Source: Closterium sp. Naga37s-1
Lineage: Eukaryota; Streptophyta; Zygnematophyceae; Desmidiales; Closteriaceae
DNA: 64,000 nt
NCBI GenBank assembly: GCA_947471745.1
Contig: CANJKZ010000010.1
Location: 6,650,501-6,714,500, forward strand
Reading direction: 5' to 3'
Positions 44,636 to 53,816 of the stretch are shown here, piece after piece (the stretch's first letter is position 1; every line of letters begins with the position of its first letter). A program made the position numbers and the translations under genes. The notes beneath the pieces are model-generated. The model was not told the origin of the DNA. It was given only the letters and a program-made list of their open reading frames with translations, and searched no databases.

Positions 44636-47600
44636 ATGCAGCTCCAGCGTCGCCCGCGTGAGTCCCTCACCCCCCAACAGCTTCGTGCGTGGTACGCTAG
44701 TTGGGGTTGTCGGGGTGGCCGTAGTGGGAGTCGTCCTGGAGTGAGTAGTTCCACAGCTGCTTGTAGTGGCCAGGTGCAGCTGCAGCGTCGCCCGCGTGAG
44801 TCCCTCACCCCCCAACAGCTTCGTGAGTGGTACGCTAGTTGGGGTTGTCGGGGTGGCCGTAGTGGGAGTCGTCCTGGAGTGAGTAGTTCGGCAGCTGCTT
44901 GTAGGGGCCAGGTGCAGCTTCAGCGTCGTCCGCGAGCAGTCCTTTCGCCCCAGCAGCTTCGTGAGTGGTACGCTCAGCGTGACGGGTCACGGGGTACTGC
45001 TCGCTGTTCGTACGTCATTCGCACTGGTGCTCGGACTGGTCAGCCTTGCGGGACGTTGGGTCACGCAGAGTCCCGCTGCTTCGCCCGTCTGAGCGACGCT
45101 TGGCGTACGAAGTTTGGCGACGCGGCTGAGCTCCCCGACTGGGTGGAGCTGCTTCGGCTGCGGGTAGATATCTATACTCTTGACTATGATGCTATCCTTA
45201 CTGCCATGTATGCATTGCCTACTAGTGATGAGGGCGACTGTTACCTGTGTGTTCCGCCTGACCCGGGCATTGAGGCTGCTGCTCTAGGTGCTGGTGAGGC
45301 TGCTGCTCTAGGTGCTAGTGCGTCTGCTGCCCCAGGTGCTGGTGAGTCTGCTCTCTCAGGTACCACGTCGTCTCAGGCCTTACACACCTTCACTCTTGAC
45401 TCGGGTGCTTCCCGCTCCTTCTTTCGAGACTGCACCACGCTTACGCCGCTCAGTCGGCCGGTTGCGGTCTCCCTGGCGGACCCCTCTGGGGGTCCTGTCC
45501 TTGCTCGCTTCTCCACTGTCTTACCCTGTCCGGCAGCCCCCTCTGGCACCCTGTCAGGTCTCTACCTCCCCTCGTTCTCTACGAACTTGGTGAGTGGTGC
45601 TGATCTACAGGATCGGGGGGTTGACCAGTTCACTCCTGCGAGTCAGCGGGTGACCCACTGTACGTGTGCGCGGACGGGCCGCCACTTGGCCACGTTTACC
45701 CGTCGGCCGGGGTCGAGCCTGTACACACTGACTACTGAGTCTCCTCCGGTTGCTGAGTCTGGTCAGGTAGCTGCGTCGAGTCACGTGTTTGCTGCTGCGT
45801 CTAGGTCTGGTCCTGAGTCTGCTCCCTGCTCGTGTCGTCTCCTGTCTCACCAGACTCTCCTTTGGCACCACCGCCTTGGTCACCCCTCCCTGCCTCGTCT
45901 CCGAGGCATGGCCTCCCGTGTCCTTATCTCTGGTCTCCCCCGGTCTCTCCCTCCCCTACCTCCGGGGCCTGCCCCTACCTGCGTCCCCTGCGTCGAGGGG
46001 CGACAGCGCGCCGCCCCTCACTCCTCCGAGTTTCCTCCGACAGAGGCTCCGCTGCAGACTCTTCACATGGACGTGTGGGGCCCCGCCCGCGTCCGTGGCC
46101 AGGGTCACGAGCGTTACTTCCTGTTGGTGGTTGACGACTACTCGCGTTACACCACGGTCTTCCCCTTGCGCAGCAAGGGTGACGTCACTGAGGTGTTGAT
46201 CGACTGGATCCGCGCAGCTCGTCTCCAGCTCAGAGAGAGTTTCGGCTCGGACTTTCCTGTTCTGCGTCTGCACTCTGACAGAGGCGGGGAGTTTTCCTCT
46301 GCCCGTCTGGGAGCCTTCTGTCGTGCACAGGGCATCCGCCAGACCTTCACGCTTCCGGCCTCTCCACAGCAAAATGGGATTGCTGAGCGCCGCATTGGCA
46401 TGGTCATGGACGTCGCTCGTACGTCCATGATCCATGCGGCTGCCCCCCATTTTCTGTGGCCGTTTGCGGTTCAGTACGCAGCGCATCAGCTCAACCTTCA
46501 GCCCCGGGTCTCCTTGCCAGAGACCTCCCCCACCTTGCGGTGGACGGGGAAGGTTGGCGATGCGTCTGCGTTTCGGGTCTGGGGATCTCGGGCGTTTGTC
46601 CGCGACTTGTCTGCGGACAAGCTGTCCCCCCGTGCTGTTCCCTGCGTCTTCCTTGGCTTCCCCCCTGACGCGCCTGGTTGGCAGTTTTACCACCCCACCT
46701 CGCGCCGTGTTCTGTCCTCCCAGGACGTCACCTTCGACGAGTTGGTGCCTTACTACCGTCTCTTCCCCTACCGCACTGCGCCCCTCCCCCCGCCGCCGCT
46801 CTTCCTTGCGCCAGGTCCTCCCCCGGTAGACCCCCTCCCCCCTCAGGGTCCTGCCCCGTCAGGTGTGTCCCAGGTAGACGCAGTCGAGCCTGTCGAGGTA
46901 GCTGTTGACTCTGGTGCTGCTAGAGGTACTGAGCCTGCGGGTGCCGGGTCTGGAGGTGCTGAGCCAGTGGGTGCGGAGCCTGGGGGTGCTGAGTCTAGGA
47001 GTGCGGAGCCTGGGGGTGCTGAGCCTGGGGGTGCTGAGTCTCGGGGTGCAGAGCCTAGGGGTGCTGAGCCTGGGGGTGCTGAGCCTGGGGGTGTTGGGTC
47101 TGCTCGTGTGGCCTCTGGCGGTGCTTCGTCGAGGCGGGAGCCACTCTCTCCACAGGAGCTGCGCGAGTGGTTTGCCCGGCGCTGGAGCCGTGCTGCTGGA
47201 GCTGGAGGTACTACTGTTACTGCTGGTCCCGGAGGTGCTCGTACTGGCGGTACTGGAGCTGCTGGGACTGGGGGTGCTGCTAGGGCTGCTGGAGTTGGTC
47301 CTGCTGGAGGTACTGCTGGAGCTGCTCGCGGTACTGGAGCTACCGGTCCTGCTGGAGTTGGTGCTGCTGGAGCTGCTGGAGCTGGAGCTGCTGGGGGTGT
47401 TGGCGCTGGTGGTTCTACTGGCGCTGGTGCGTCTGAGGGTGCTGGAGTTGGCGCTGTTGGAGCTGGAGGTGCTGCTGGCGCTGGTGCTGCCGCTGGGGGT
47501 ACTGGTGCTGTTCCTGCTGGTTCTGGAGGCGCTGCGCGGCCGAGGCCGTACTTCGTTCCGCTCCTTGAGCAGGTTCTTGGTCTCCCGCGCTCTACTTGTC

Positions 47601-49801
47601 CTGCTCCTCCCTTAGAGTGTCCACAGCCTGTCCAGTCGCGGTCACAGTTACAGCCCGCCTCCCCCCTACCTGCTCCTTCTCCCTACACTGGTCCTACTGG
47701 AGGTCTTGCTGAGCGTCGTGAGCCTGCGTCTCGTCCTGCGTCGCCTGTTCGTGCTGCTCGCACTAGTGGTCGTGCTCCGCATCCGCATCCTCCTACGGTC
47801 CCAAGCACACACCAGATGGCACTGCGTCCTTCCACTGCTCCTCTGCGTGTCCCGTTGCCGTCTCCTCCCGAGTCCTCGCTTCCTGTTCTTGCTGACCCGG
47901 AGTCTGACTCTCTTCGTGCTGCCAGTCCTACCGTCATGCGTCTCCTGGCTACTGTTGTCACTGACCCTTCCTTTGAGTCCACTGCTGCGTCTGCCTTGGT
48001 TGCTGAGCTTGTCGACTTTGCAGCTCGCTGTCGTCTAGACTACGCCGCTAGTCTTGTTGCTGAGTCTGAGTCTGTCTGTCCTCCGTCCGTCGGGGGTGAG
48101 TGTGCTCTTAGCACGGACGTCCTTGAGGACAGGCAGGAGGAGTTCCAGTGTTTTGCTGCTGCTTTGCCTCATCTCGTGTCCACGCTGATTGCCCGTGAGG
48201 GAGACCCGGATGCACCAGACATCCCGACTCCTCGATCGTACGCTGAGGCGATCAAGGGTCCCTACTCCTCTCAGTGGCAGTCAGCCATGGACGCAGAGAT
48301 GGCTTCCTGGAAGTCCACAGGCACCTACGTCGACGAGGTTCCCCCACCTGGGGCGAACATCGTCAGTGGCATGTGGATTTTCAGGGTGAAGCGGCCGCTG
48401 GGTTCTCCGCCTGTCTTCAAGGCGCGTTACGTGGCTCGAGGCTTCAGTCAGCGGCAGGGAGTTGACTACTTTCAGACCTTCTCTCCCACCCCGAAGATGA
48501 CCACTCTTCGGGTGCTGCTGCACATAGCCGCTCAGCGCGACTACGAGCTTCACTCTCTTGACTTCAGCACAGCTTTCTTGCAGGGCAGCCTGCACGAGGA
48601 GATCTGGCTGCGCCGCCCACCTGGCTTCACTGGGTCGTTTCCTCCTGGTACCCAGTGGAGCCTCCGGCGGCCAGTCTACGGTCTCCGCCAGGCGCCCCGT
48701 GAGTGGCACGACACACTGAGGACTACACTTGCGGCTCTTGGGTTTGCTCCTTCTACAGCCGACCCGTCGCTGTTTCTGCGCACCGACACCTCTTTGCCGC
48801 CGTTCTACATCCTCGTGTACGTCGACGACTTGGTCTTTGCCACTGCTGACACTGCTGGACTCGCCCACGTGAAGTCCGAGCTGCAGAAGAGACACACGTG
48901 CACAGACCTGGGTGAACTGCGCAGCTACCTTGGCTTGCAGATCACCCGGGACAGAGCACAGCGCACCATTACCCTGACTCAGTCACACATGGTGCAGCAG
49001 GTCCTTCAGCGCTTCGACTTCACGTACTCTTTGCCTCAGGCCACTCCTCTGTCTACTCGCCACTCGCTCTCAGCTTTGCCTTCGGATGAGGCCGTAGAGC
49101 CGAGTGGCCCGTACCCAGAGCTTGTTGGCTGCCTCATGTACCTGATGATCTGCACACGACCTGACCTTGCATACCCTCTTAGCATCTTGGCACGCTATGT
49201 TGCTCCTGGGAGACACCGACCAGAGCACATGGCTGCAGCGAAGAGGGTGTTGCGCTACTTGTGCAGTACGTCGGGCATGGGGCTAGTGCTTGGAGGGCGA
49301 CGTCGAGTGGTCCTCACAGGTCACGCAGACGCTTCTTGGGCTGACGACCAGGCTACGCAGCGGTCGTCACAGGGTTACACCTTCAGCCTTAGCTCCGGCT
49401 CTGTTTCGTGGCGGTCTACCCGCTCGTCTTCTGTTCTCGGCTCCAGCTGTGAGGCTGAGATCTACGCGGGGGCCATGGCTGCACAGGAGCTACGCTGGCT
49501 CACCTACCTGCTGACTGACCTAGGAGAGCCGCCTCGTTCTCCTCCAGTTCTGTACGTAGACAACAAGGCCATGCTGGCCTTGTGTCGGGAGCACAGACTG
49601 GAGCACAGAACGAAGCACATTGCTCTTCGCTACTTCCTTGCTCGTGAGCTGCAGCAGCGTGGTCAGCTGCGCCTTGCTTACGTGGCCTCTGAGGCCAACA
49701 CTGCTGATATCTTTACCAAGGCACTTCCGCCTTGTGATCATCAGCGCTTCTGTACGATGCTAGGTCTTGTGCCTACTTGGCCTCACTTGCTCACCTCTTG
49801 A
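44636..49801 (+). CDS. Copia C polyprotein (protease-integrase-RT-RNase H), intact, 1721 aa
   Basis: Carries out retrotransposon maturation, reverse transcription and integration. Residues 1-115 hold three modules with SLTPQQLR-WYASW/LSPQQLREWY. A Cys-His knuckle (CGTLGHAESRC) is near 140. Protease D255-S-G-A-S; HHRLGHPS near 410. Integrase acidic residues D479, D548 and E584 keep the D-35-E spacing. A Gly/Ala/Glu-rich linker (about 720-1110) contains LSPQELREWF near 837. RT lies from about 1215 with Y1395-V-D-D; RNase H from about 1560 (HADASWADD, CEAEIYAG, VDNKAML). Stop at 49799-49801. No capsid domain precedes it. The start ATG is the first in frame after the leader; the true start could differ. 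All catalytic residues checked are present. Confidence 0.93.
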   Translation: MQLQRRPRESLTPQQLRAWYASWGCRGGRSGSRPGVSSSTAACSGQVQLQRRPRESLTPQQLREWYASWGCRGGRSGSRPGVSSSAAACRGQVQLQRRPRAVLSPQQLREWYAQRDGSRGTARCSYVIRTGARTGQPCGTLGHAESRCFARLSDAWRTKFGDAAELPDWVELLRLRVDIYTLDYDAILTAMYALPTSDEGDCYLCVPPDPGIEAAALGAGEAAALGASASAAPGAGESALSGTTSSQALHTFTLDSGASRSFFRDCTTLTPLSRPVAVSLADPSGGPVLARFSTVLPCPAAPSGTLSGLYLPSFSTNLVSGADLQDRGVDQFTPASQRVTHCTCARTGRHLATFTRRPGSSLYTLTTESPPVAESGQVAASSHVFAAASRSGPESAPCSCRLLSHQTLLWHHRLGHPSLPRLRGMASRVLISGLPRSLPPLPPGPAPTCVPCVEGRQRAAPHSSEFPPTEAPLQTLHMDVWGPARVRGQGHERYFLLVVDDYSRYTTVFPLRSKGDVTEVLIDWIRAARLQLRESFGSDFPVLRLHSDRGGEFSSARLGAFCRAQGIRQTFTLPASPQQNGIAERRIGMVMDVARTSMIHAAAPHFLWPFAVQYAAHQLNLQPRVSLPETSPTLRWTGKVGDASAFRVWGSRAFVRDLSADKLSPRAVPCVFLGFPPDAPGWQFYHPTSRRVLSSQDVTFDELVPYYRLFPYRTAPLPPPPLFLAPGPPPVDPLPPQGPAPSGVSQVDAVEPVEVAVDSGAARGTEPAGAGSGGAEPVGAEPGGAESRSAEPGGAEPGGAESRGAEPRGAEPGGAEPGGVGSARVASGGASSRREPLSPQELREWFARRWSRAAGAGGTTVTAGPGGARTGGTGAAGTGGAARAAGVGPAGGTAGAARGTGATGPAGVGAAGAAGAGAAGGVGAGGSTGAGASEGAGVGAVGAGGAAGAGAAAGGTGAVPAGSGGAARPRPYFVPLLEQVLGLPRSTCPAPPLECPQPVQSRSQLQPASPLPAPSPYTGPTGGLAERREPASRPASPVRAARTSGRAPHPHPPTVPSTHQMALRPSTAPLRVPLPSPPESSLPVLADPESDSLRAASPTVMRLLATVVTDPSFESTAASALVAELVDFAARCRLDYAASLVAESESVCPPSVGGECALSTDVLEDRQEEFQCFAAALPHLVSTLIAREGDPDAPDIPTPRSYAEAIKGPYSSQWQSAMDAEMASWKSTGTYVDEVPPPGANIVSGMWIFRVKRPLGSPPVFKARYVARGFSQRQGVDYFQTFSPTPKMTTLRVLLHIAAQRDYELHSLDFSTAFLQGSLHEEIWLRRPPGFTGSFPPGTQWSLRRPVYGLRQAPREWHDTLRTTLAALGFAPSTADPSLFLRTDTSLPPFYILVYVDDLVFATADTAGLAHVKSELQKRHTCTDLGELRSYLGLQITRDRAQRTITLTQSHMVQQVLQRFDFTYSLPQATPLSTRHSLSALPSDEAVEPSGPYPELVGCLMYLMICTRPDLAYPLSILARYVAPGRHRPEHMAAAKRVLRYLCSTSGMGLVLGGRRRVVLTGHADASWADDQATQRSSQGYTFSLSSGSVSWRSTRSSSVLGSSCEAEIYAGAMAAQELRWLTYLLTDLGEPPRSPPVLYVDNKAMLALCREHRLEHRTKHIALRYFLARELQQRGQLRLAYVASEANTADIFTKALPPCDHQRFCTMLGLVPTWPHLLTS

Positions 49802-49998
49802 CCTTGCTTGTACTGTGATCTTTCTATACCTGCACTTGCTTGTTTACCTTTATATATGATCTTGCATGTGAACTGGCCTTCTGGCCTTGCTCTTGTGCTC
49901 GGACTGTGTGGTGACGTTGTGATCCACCCTGAGCTTGCTTTGCTTTGCTTGACTGGTCTTGTGACCTCTTGTTCTCCCCCACTTTGCCTATGGGGGTG

Positions 49999-50124
49999 TG
50001 TCAAACTCTTATGCTATAGTCTGTGTAGGCTATAGTGGGGTAGACAATATGGGGTACAACACTTCTAGGTTTTCCTACTTGTACCCACCTGCTTGTTAGT
50101 TCATTCATTCCTCATTTCTTCACA
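49999..50124 (+). repeat. Copia C 3' LTR (126 bp)
   Basis: No difference seen from the 5' LTR. Preceded by the polypurine tract CTATGGGGGTG. Confidence 0.95.
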
Positions 50125-50142
50125 GCGCGAAATTTTGGTTTA

Positions 50143-50310
50143 GGACGCGGCACCTCCAGCATCGATCCTGCGATCGATCCTGCGCAGGATGGAATGATTT
50201 AGGAGTTTTAAATGGTTTCAAAAGCCTTAAAGACTTTCAGCAGGATTTCAGTACGGTTGAATCAGCGATCCTGCGATCGATCGTGCAAAATTGCTTGAGG
50301 TGCCGCGTCC
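50143..50310. mobile_element. 168-bp MITE, Tourist-like
   Basis: Terminal inverted repeats GGACGCGGCACCTC and GAGGTGCCGCGTCC (14 bp, perfect), flanked by TTA at 50140-50142 and 50311-50313. TTA/TAA duplications with GG-starting ends are typical of PIF/Harbinger-derived Tourist MITEs. The inner part has repeated GATCCTGCGATCGATC motifs at both sides. Confidence 0.65.
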
Positions 50311-50313
50311 TTA

Positions 50314-50863
50314 GTAGATTGAGCTGATCTGTTTAAATTAAAAGTTAAATTGAAGATAATCATTTACGTTAGCTCATAGCGCAGTGGTCTTGTACTTCTG
50401 ATGTTGCCTAGAGTTCGATTACCAATGAGGTCTTCCTATCGCTTAGCACAGAAGCAATAGTTTATTTTCTTGTACTTGTTTTGAGTGCCAGTTTTTGTAA
50501 CAAACAACTACTGGTAACATTGTGGGATTATGATTACCACCAACATTGTGGTGTACTTATATTTCGTAATGAAAATATTCCAGAAGCGTACAACACGAAC
50601 GAAAATCATAAACAAAATCTACACCCAACGCAATGGAACTGACATCGACGGGCATCGAACCTGCGTCTCCTGATCGGGTTGCAGTTCAAACCTCCCCAGG
50701 CATGGGCAGATTACGGCACAAGTCACTTTTGGGACATCTTGAAATGTAGCGCAAAACCGCCTGAAGACGAAAATGTCCCGAAAGTGTCTTCCAAGATAGT
50801 TTCAGAACGGATTTGTGTCTGTTCTGGTACAGAATGGTTTCGGGACAGATTGGGGACCACGCA
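50314..50863. other. Non-coding DNA right of Copia C
   Basis: No gene recognised. The terminal part repeats the GTCCCGAAA-like motifs of the left end of the intron insertion. Confidence 0.45.
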
Positions 50864-53449
50864 ATTTTGGAGATGGAAGAGTAGGGCTGTGTGTGCTTGG
50901 GTAGCCCTAGTTGACGCAGCCACGCGCTGCTTGCCATCTCCCCATCGCCCTCTCCGTGTCTCTCGCCTCCAGCCCATGTCAGCACTCAGCACCGCACCAT
51001 TGTCTCTTCCCTCATCCCCCCACGCCTTTTCCGCCTCCGCTCGATCTCCCTCTTCCCCCCTCCTCTCCGTCGCGCCCGTCCTCGCCTCCCTCGCTCACCC
51101 CCTGGCAGACACGTTCTTTCTGATGGAGCACAGCAGCAGCAGCAGGCGGCGGGCAGCAGCGACCCCGTGGAGGGGCTTCTGCGGCCCGCAGGGCAGCTCG
51201 CACGTCCCCGCCACCGCCACCACGCCCGCTGCTCTCTCCCCGCTGCTGCCCGCGGGCCTGCGCGCGCCTTTCCTTACGCAGCTGGAGGTGGCGTCCTCAC
51301 AGGTCGACCGCACTGCCAAGGTGCGCCGCCCAGCACAGCTCAGCACCGCGCTCGCCTTTTCACTCATCTCGCACGCCCGCAAACATCACTCGAAACATCT
51401 CTCCTTCTGCCGCACGCCACTATGTGACTCGCTCTAATCTGACCCCCTACCTCCCTCACACGGTCCTTGCTCACCTGTGGCCTCTTCACTCCCATGCACC
51501 ACCCACCTTACTGTGGCATGCCTGACTCCTGAACCATCCCTCCACCCCTATCCTCGCCCTCCTCATCCCCATTCTGCCTTTCCCATAGAGGCAGCGGTCG
51601 CAAGGGGGCATGCTGGCACGGCAGCACAGCTAGGAGGACGTGGAGCAGGTGAGCGCGCACGACACGGGTACCTTGTCTATAGCATCCCGTGCCCCGCTTG
51701 CCCCTTGCTCCACTCTGCCGCCTGCTCATGCTGCTGCATGCGTACGTTCCCTTGCCTCTTCACCATTCCCATTCGCTCGCCTCCTTAAGTCACCTGCCTG
51801 CCCATGGTGCTTCCCCTCCCCCTCGTGCCCGTGCCGTCCATCCCCGTCCTCGTTGCTGCGCACAGCTGCACAATCTCAGGGCGCGGCGGTTCTTCCTGCT
51901 GCTCAACCACCCACTGTCTCACCGACCTCCACCTCCACCTCCCCTGCCACGATCACTCTCACAGTCACAGTCCCAATCATCAGCGCTCCCCCTCGTGTCA
52001 CCCTCAGGCTCGCAACCACAGGCAGTGACAGCAGCAGGCTTACAACAACAACCAATGGCGTTGTCGGCCTCAGGGTCACAGCCGTGCTCCCCATCGTTCT
52101 CCTCCTCTGCAGTGCCCATGGCACAGAGTGCAGCGCCCACCCACCGCTTCTGCCACCCGCTCTCCCTTGTACTCATCTCCTCCACCGCCTCCCACACCCC
52201 ACCTCCCACCTCTACCACCTCCGCCTTCCCCTCTCTCGCCCCTGCCGCTGCCCCTGCCGCTGCCCCTGCCGCCCTGCCTGCACCCACCGCTGCGTCTCCC
52301 ACTCCCACAGTCAACGCGAGGGAGCTGTACTCTCACGTTAAGGCGTACCTGGCCGGGCGAGCTGGGGGGAATGGCAGTGGGGACGGTAGTGCCGAGGGCA
52401 GTGCGGAGGGCAGTGGGGACGGCAGTGGGGAGGGCAGTGGGGAGGAGGAGGCGCAGGCCCTGTGGCGTGTGGTGCGGGCATGCGGGGTGGAGTCAGTAGG
52501 AGAATTGAGTGGAGTGGTGGATGAGAGGGGGTGGACAGCCATGCACGTGGCTGCCCGCAATGGTGACTCCCCCGTGGTCAGTCCCATCTCACATCACATG
52601 CATGCATCGCTTCATTGGCACCCGTGCAGCACAACCTGCCACCAGCTCCCACACCCAGGGACCCCTTACTACGCTTCTCCACCAGCCTGCCCCCGTGTGC
52701 ACTCCCCAGCAAAGGCTTGATCCACGCTCACACCGGTGCCCTTTCCTGTCCCTACCTGCCGCTCCTCACCATCCACAGCCGCAGGCGCTGTTGCGCATGG
52801 GCATGCCAGCAGGAGTGTGCAGCACACGCAACGCCACCACGCCACTGCACCTGGCGGCGTATGGCGGCCACGTGGATTGCATGTGCCTGCTGGCTGTGAC
52901 ATCCGCGCACATCCGCGCGGATGGCTGTGGTGCTGACATCCGCGCTCGCACGGCTGGTGGCTGTGAGTGCCTGGCGGCTGTGACTGATCTTGCACTAGAC
53001 TGTTGAAAGTGCTTTGTTCTCTCATACTTCACGCAGCTTCCTTTCCTTGCTCTCTTGCCTTTGGCTTTACCCTCTCTACCCTGCTGCGTGAACGTGTCTA
53101 TTTCTGCATCTGCTTTCGGAGAGCCAGTCCTTTCCCTATGTAATCCAACCGCCCTCCCCCAGGGACCCCTTTGCACAATGCAGCGAGCCAGCAGCAGTGG
53201 GGCGCAGTTCGGTGGCTGGCGCAGCAGGGGATAGAACCAGCAGAGGTGGAAGCAGCGGGAGGCAACCCCAATGCAAACAGGCTGCCAGCTCACCTCATGG
53301 CCCAGGCGGTGCAGATAGTGCGGGAGGAGTATGCTAGGCGACCAGGCCACGCGGGAGAAGGGGGGCATGGGTTTGGGGAGGAGGCTGGCGTGGGTGCGAG
53401 CTGGGTGGATCAACTCCTTGTGCTGGATGATCACCTTGACATTGCATGA

Positions 53450-53816
53450 TCTGATTGCCTGCTCGCACTGCTCAGTGGTTCAAATGCATGAGGACGGAGG
53501 AGAGGCAAGATGAACAGACAATACAACACTTGCAGTACCGGTCACCCATGTTGCAACTTGGAATGCACACGTACCCCTGTTCTAAATGCATGGAGGTTAT
53601 ACTTGGAAGGTCAAGAAGATCATCATTTCACAATTGACAACATATGATGTCAGGTCGTGTAATGGTCTAACGCGGTGAACACCAATAGCTGTTCCGCCAC
53701 TGCTCGTGTTTGCGGACATCGCGCGAGTGAGAACACAAACACCCTGTGTCTTCCTTCGCGGCACTCAAGACGAGTGGAGAGAGCGGCACGCACGCTAGAG
53801 TCTGGTTTAACGTGCG
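53450..53816. other. Intergenic, between ankyrin copy 2 and the next gene
   Basis: No coding motif. Presumably 3' UTR of one gene and promoter of the next. Confidence 0.4.

Larger units (their letters stand above)
43196..50124 (+). mobile_element. Copia element C, complete and apparently recent (6929 bp)
   Basis: LTRs of 126 bp at 43196-43321 and 49999-50124, identical at every position I compared. Perfect target duplication GCGCG lies at 43191-43195 and 50125-50129. Order is 5' LTR, PBS, 1.3-kb GC minisatellite leader, one 1721-codon frame, a short UTR, polypurine CTATGGGGGTG, 3' LTR. It lacks a capsid gag domain, so it may depend on gag supplied in trans, as from a B-like element. The least damaged element in the window. 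Confidence 0.95.
41758..50875. mobile_element. About 9.1 kb inserted DNA in intron 1 of copy 2, with short inverted ends
   Basis: Copy 1 has only about 0.3 kb in this intron. The extra DNA starts CATCTCCAAAAT (41758-41769) and ends ATTTTGGAGATG (50864-50875), a perfect 12-bp inverted pair. Both ends continue into related sub-terminal sequence with repeated GTCCCGAAA and GTGTCTTTCGAGACAC-like motifs. No clear target duplication was found. Without Copia C the insert is about 2.2 kb, AT-richer, without recognisable genes. It could be a degraded DNA transposon. Confidence 0.45.
41320..53449 (+). pseudogene. Ankyrin-repeat gene, copy 2, with 9-kb intron insertion and in-frame stop
   Basis: Same exon plan as copy 1: exon 1 41320-41691 (MAASHERSAPPDPAAEAADS), exon 2 51109-51320, exon 3 51595-51648, exon 4 51866-52576 (exactly 237 codons), exon 5 52785-52962, exon 6 53163-53449. 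Exons 4-6 keep the reading frame and the ankyrin repeats (GWTAMHVAARNGDSPV, NATTPLHLAAYGGHVDC, GWTPLHNAASQQQWGAV). Exon 3 has TAG at 51631-51633 in the phase used by copy 1, and exon 1 ends in a phase that does not fit exon 2 (212 bp). Intron 1 is inflated to about 9.4 kb by inserted DNA including Copia C. Probably a pseudogene, unless splicing differs from copy 1. Confidence 0.65.
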
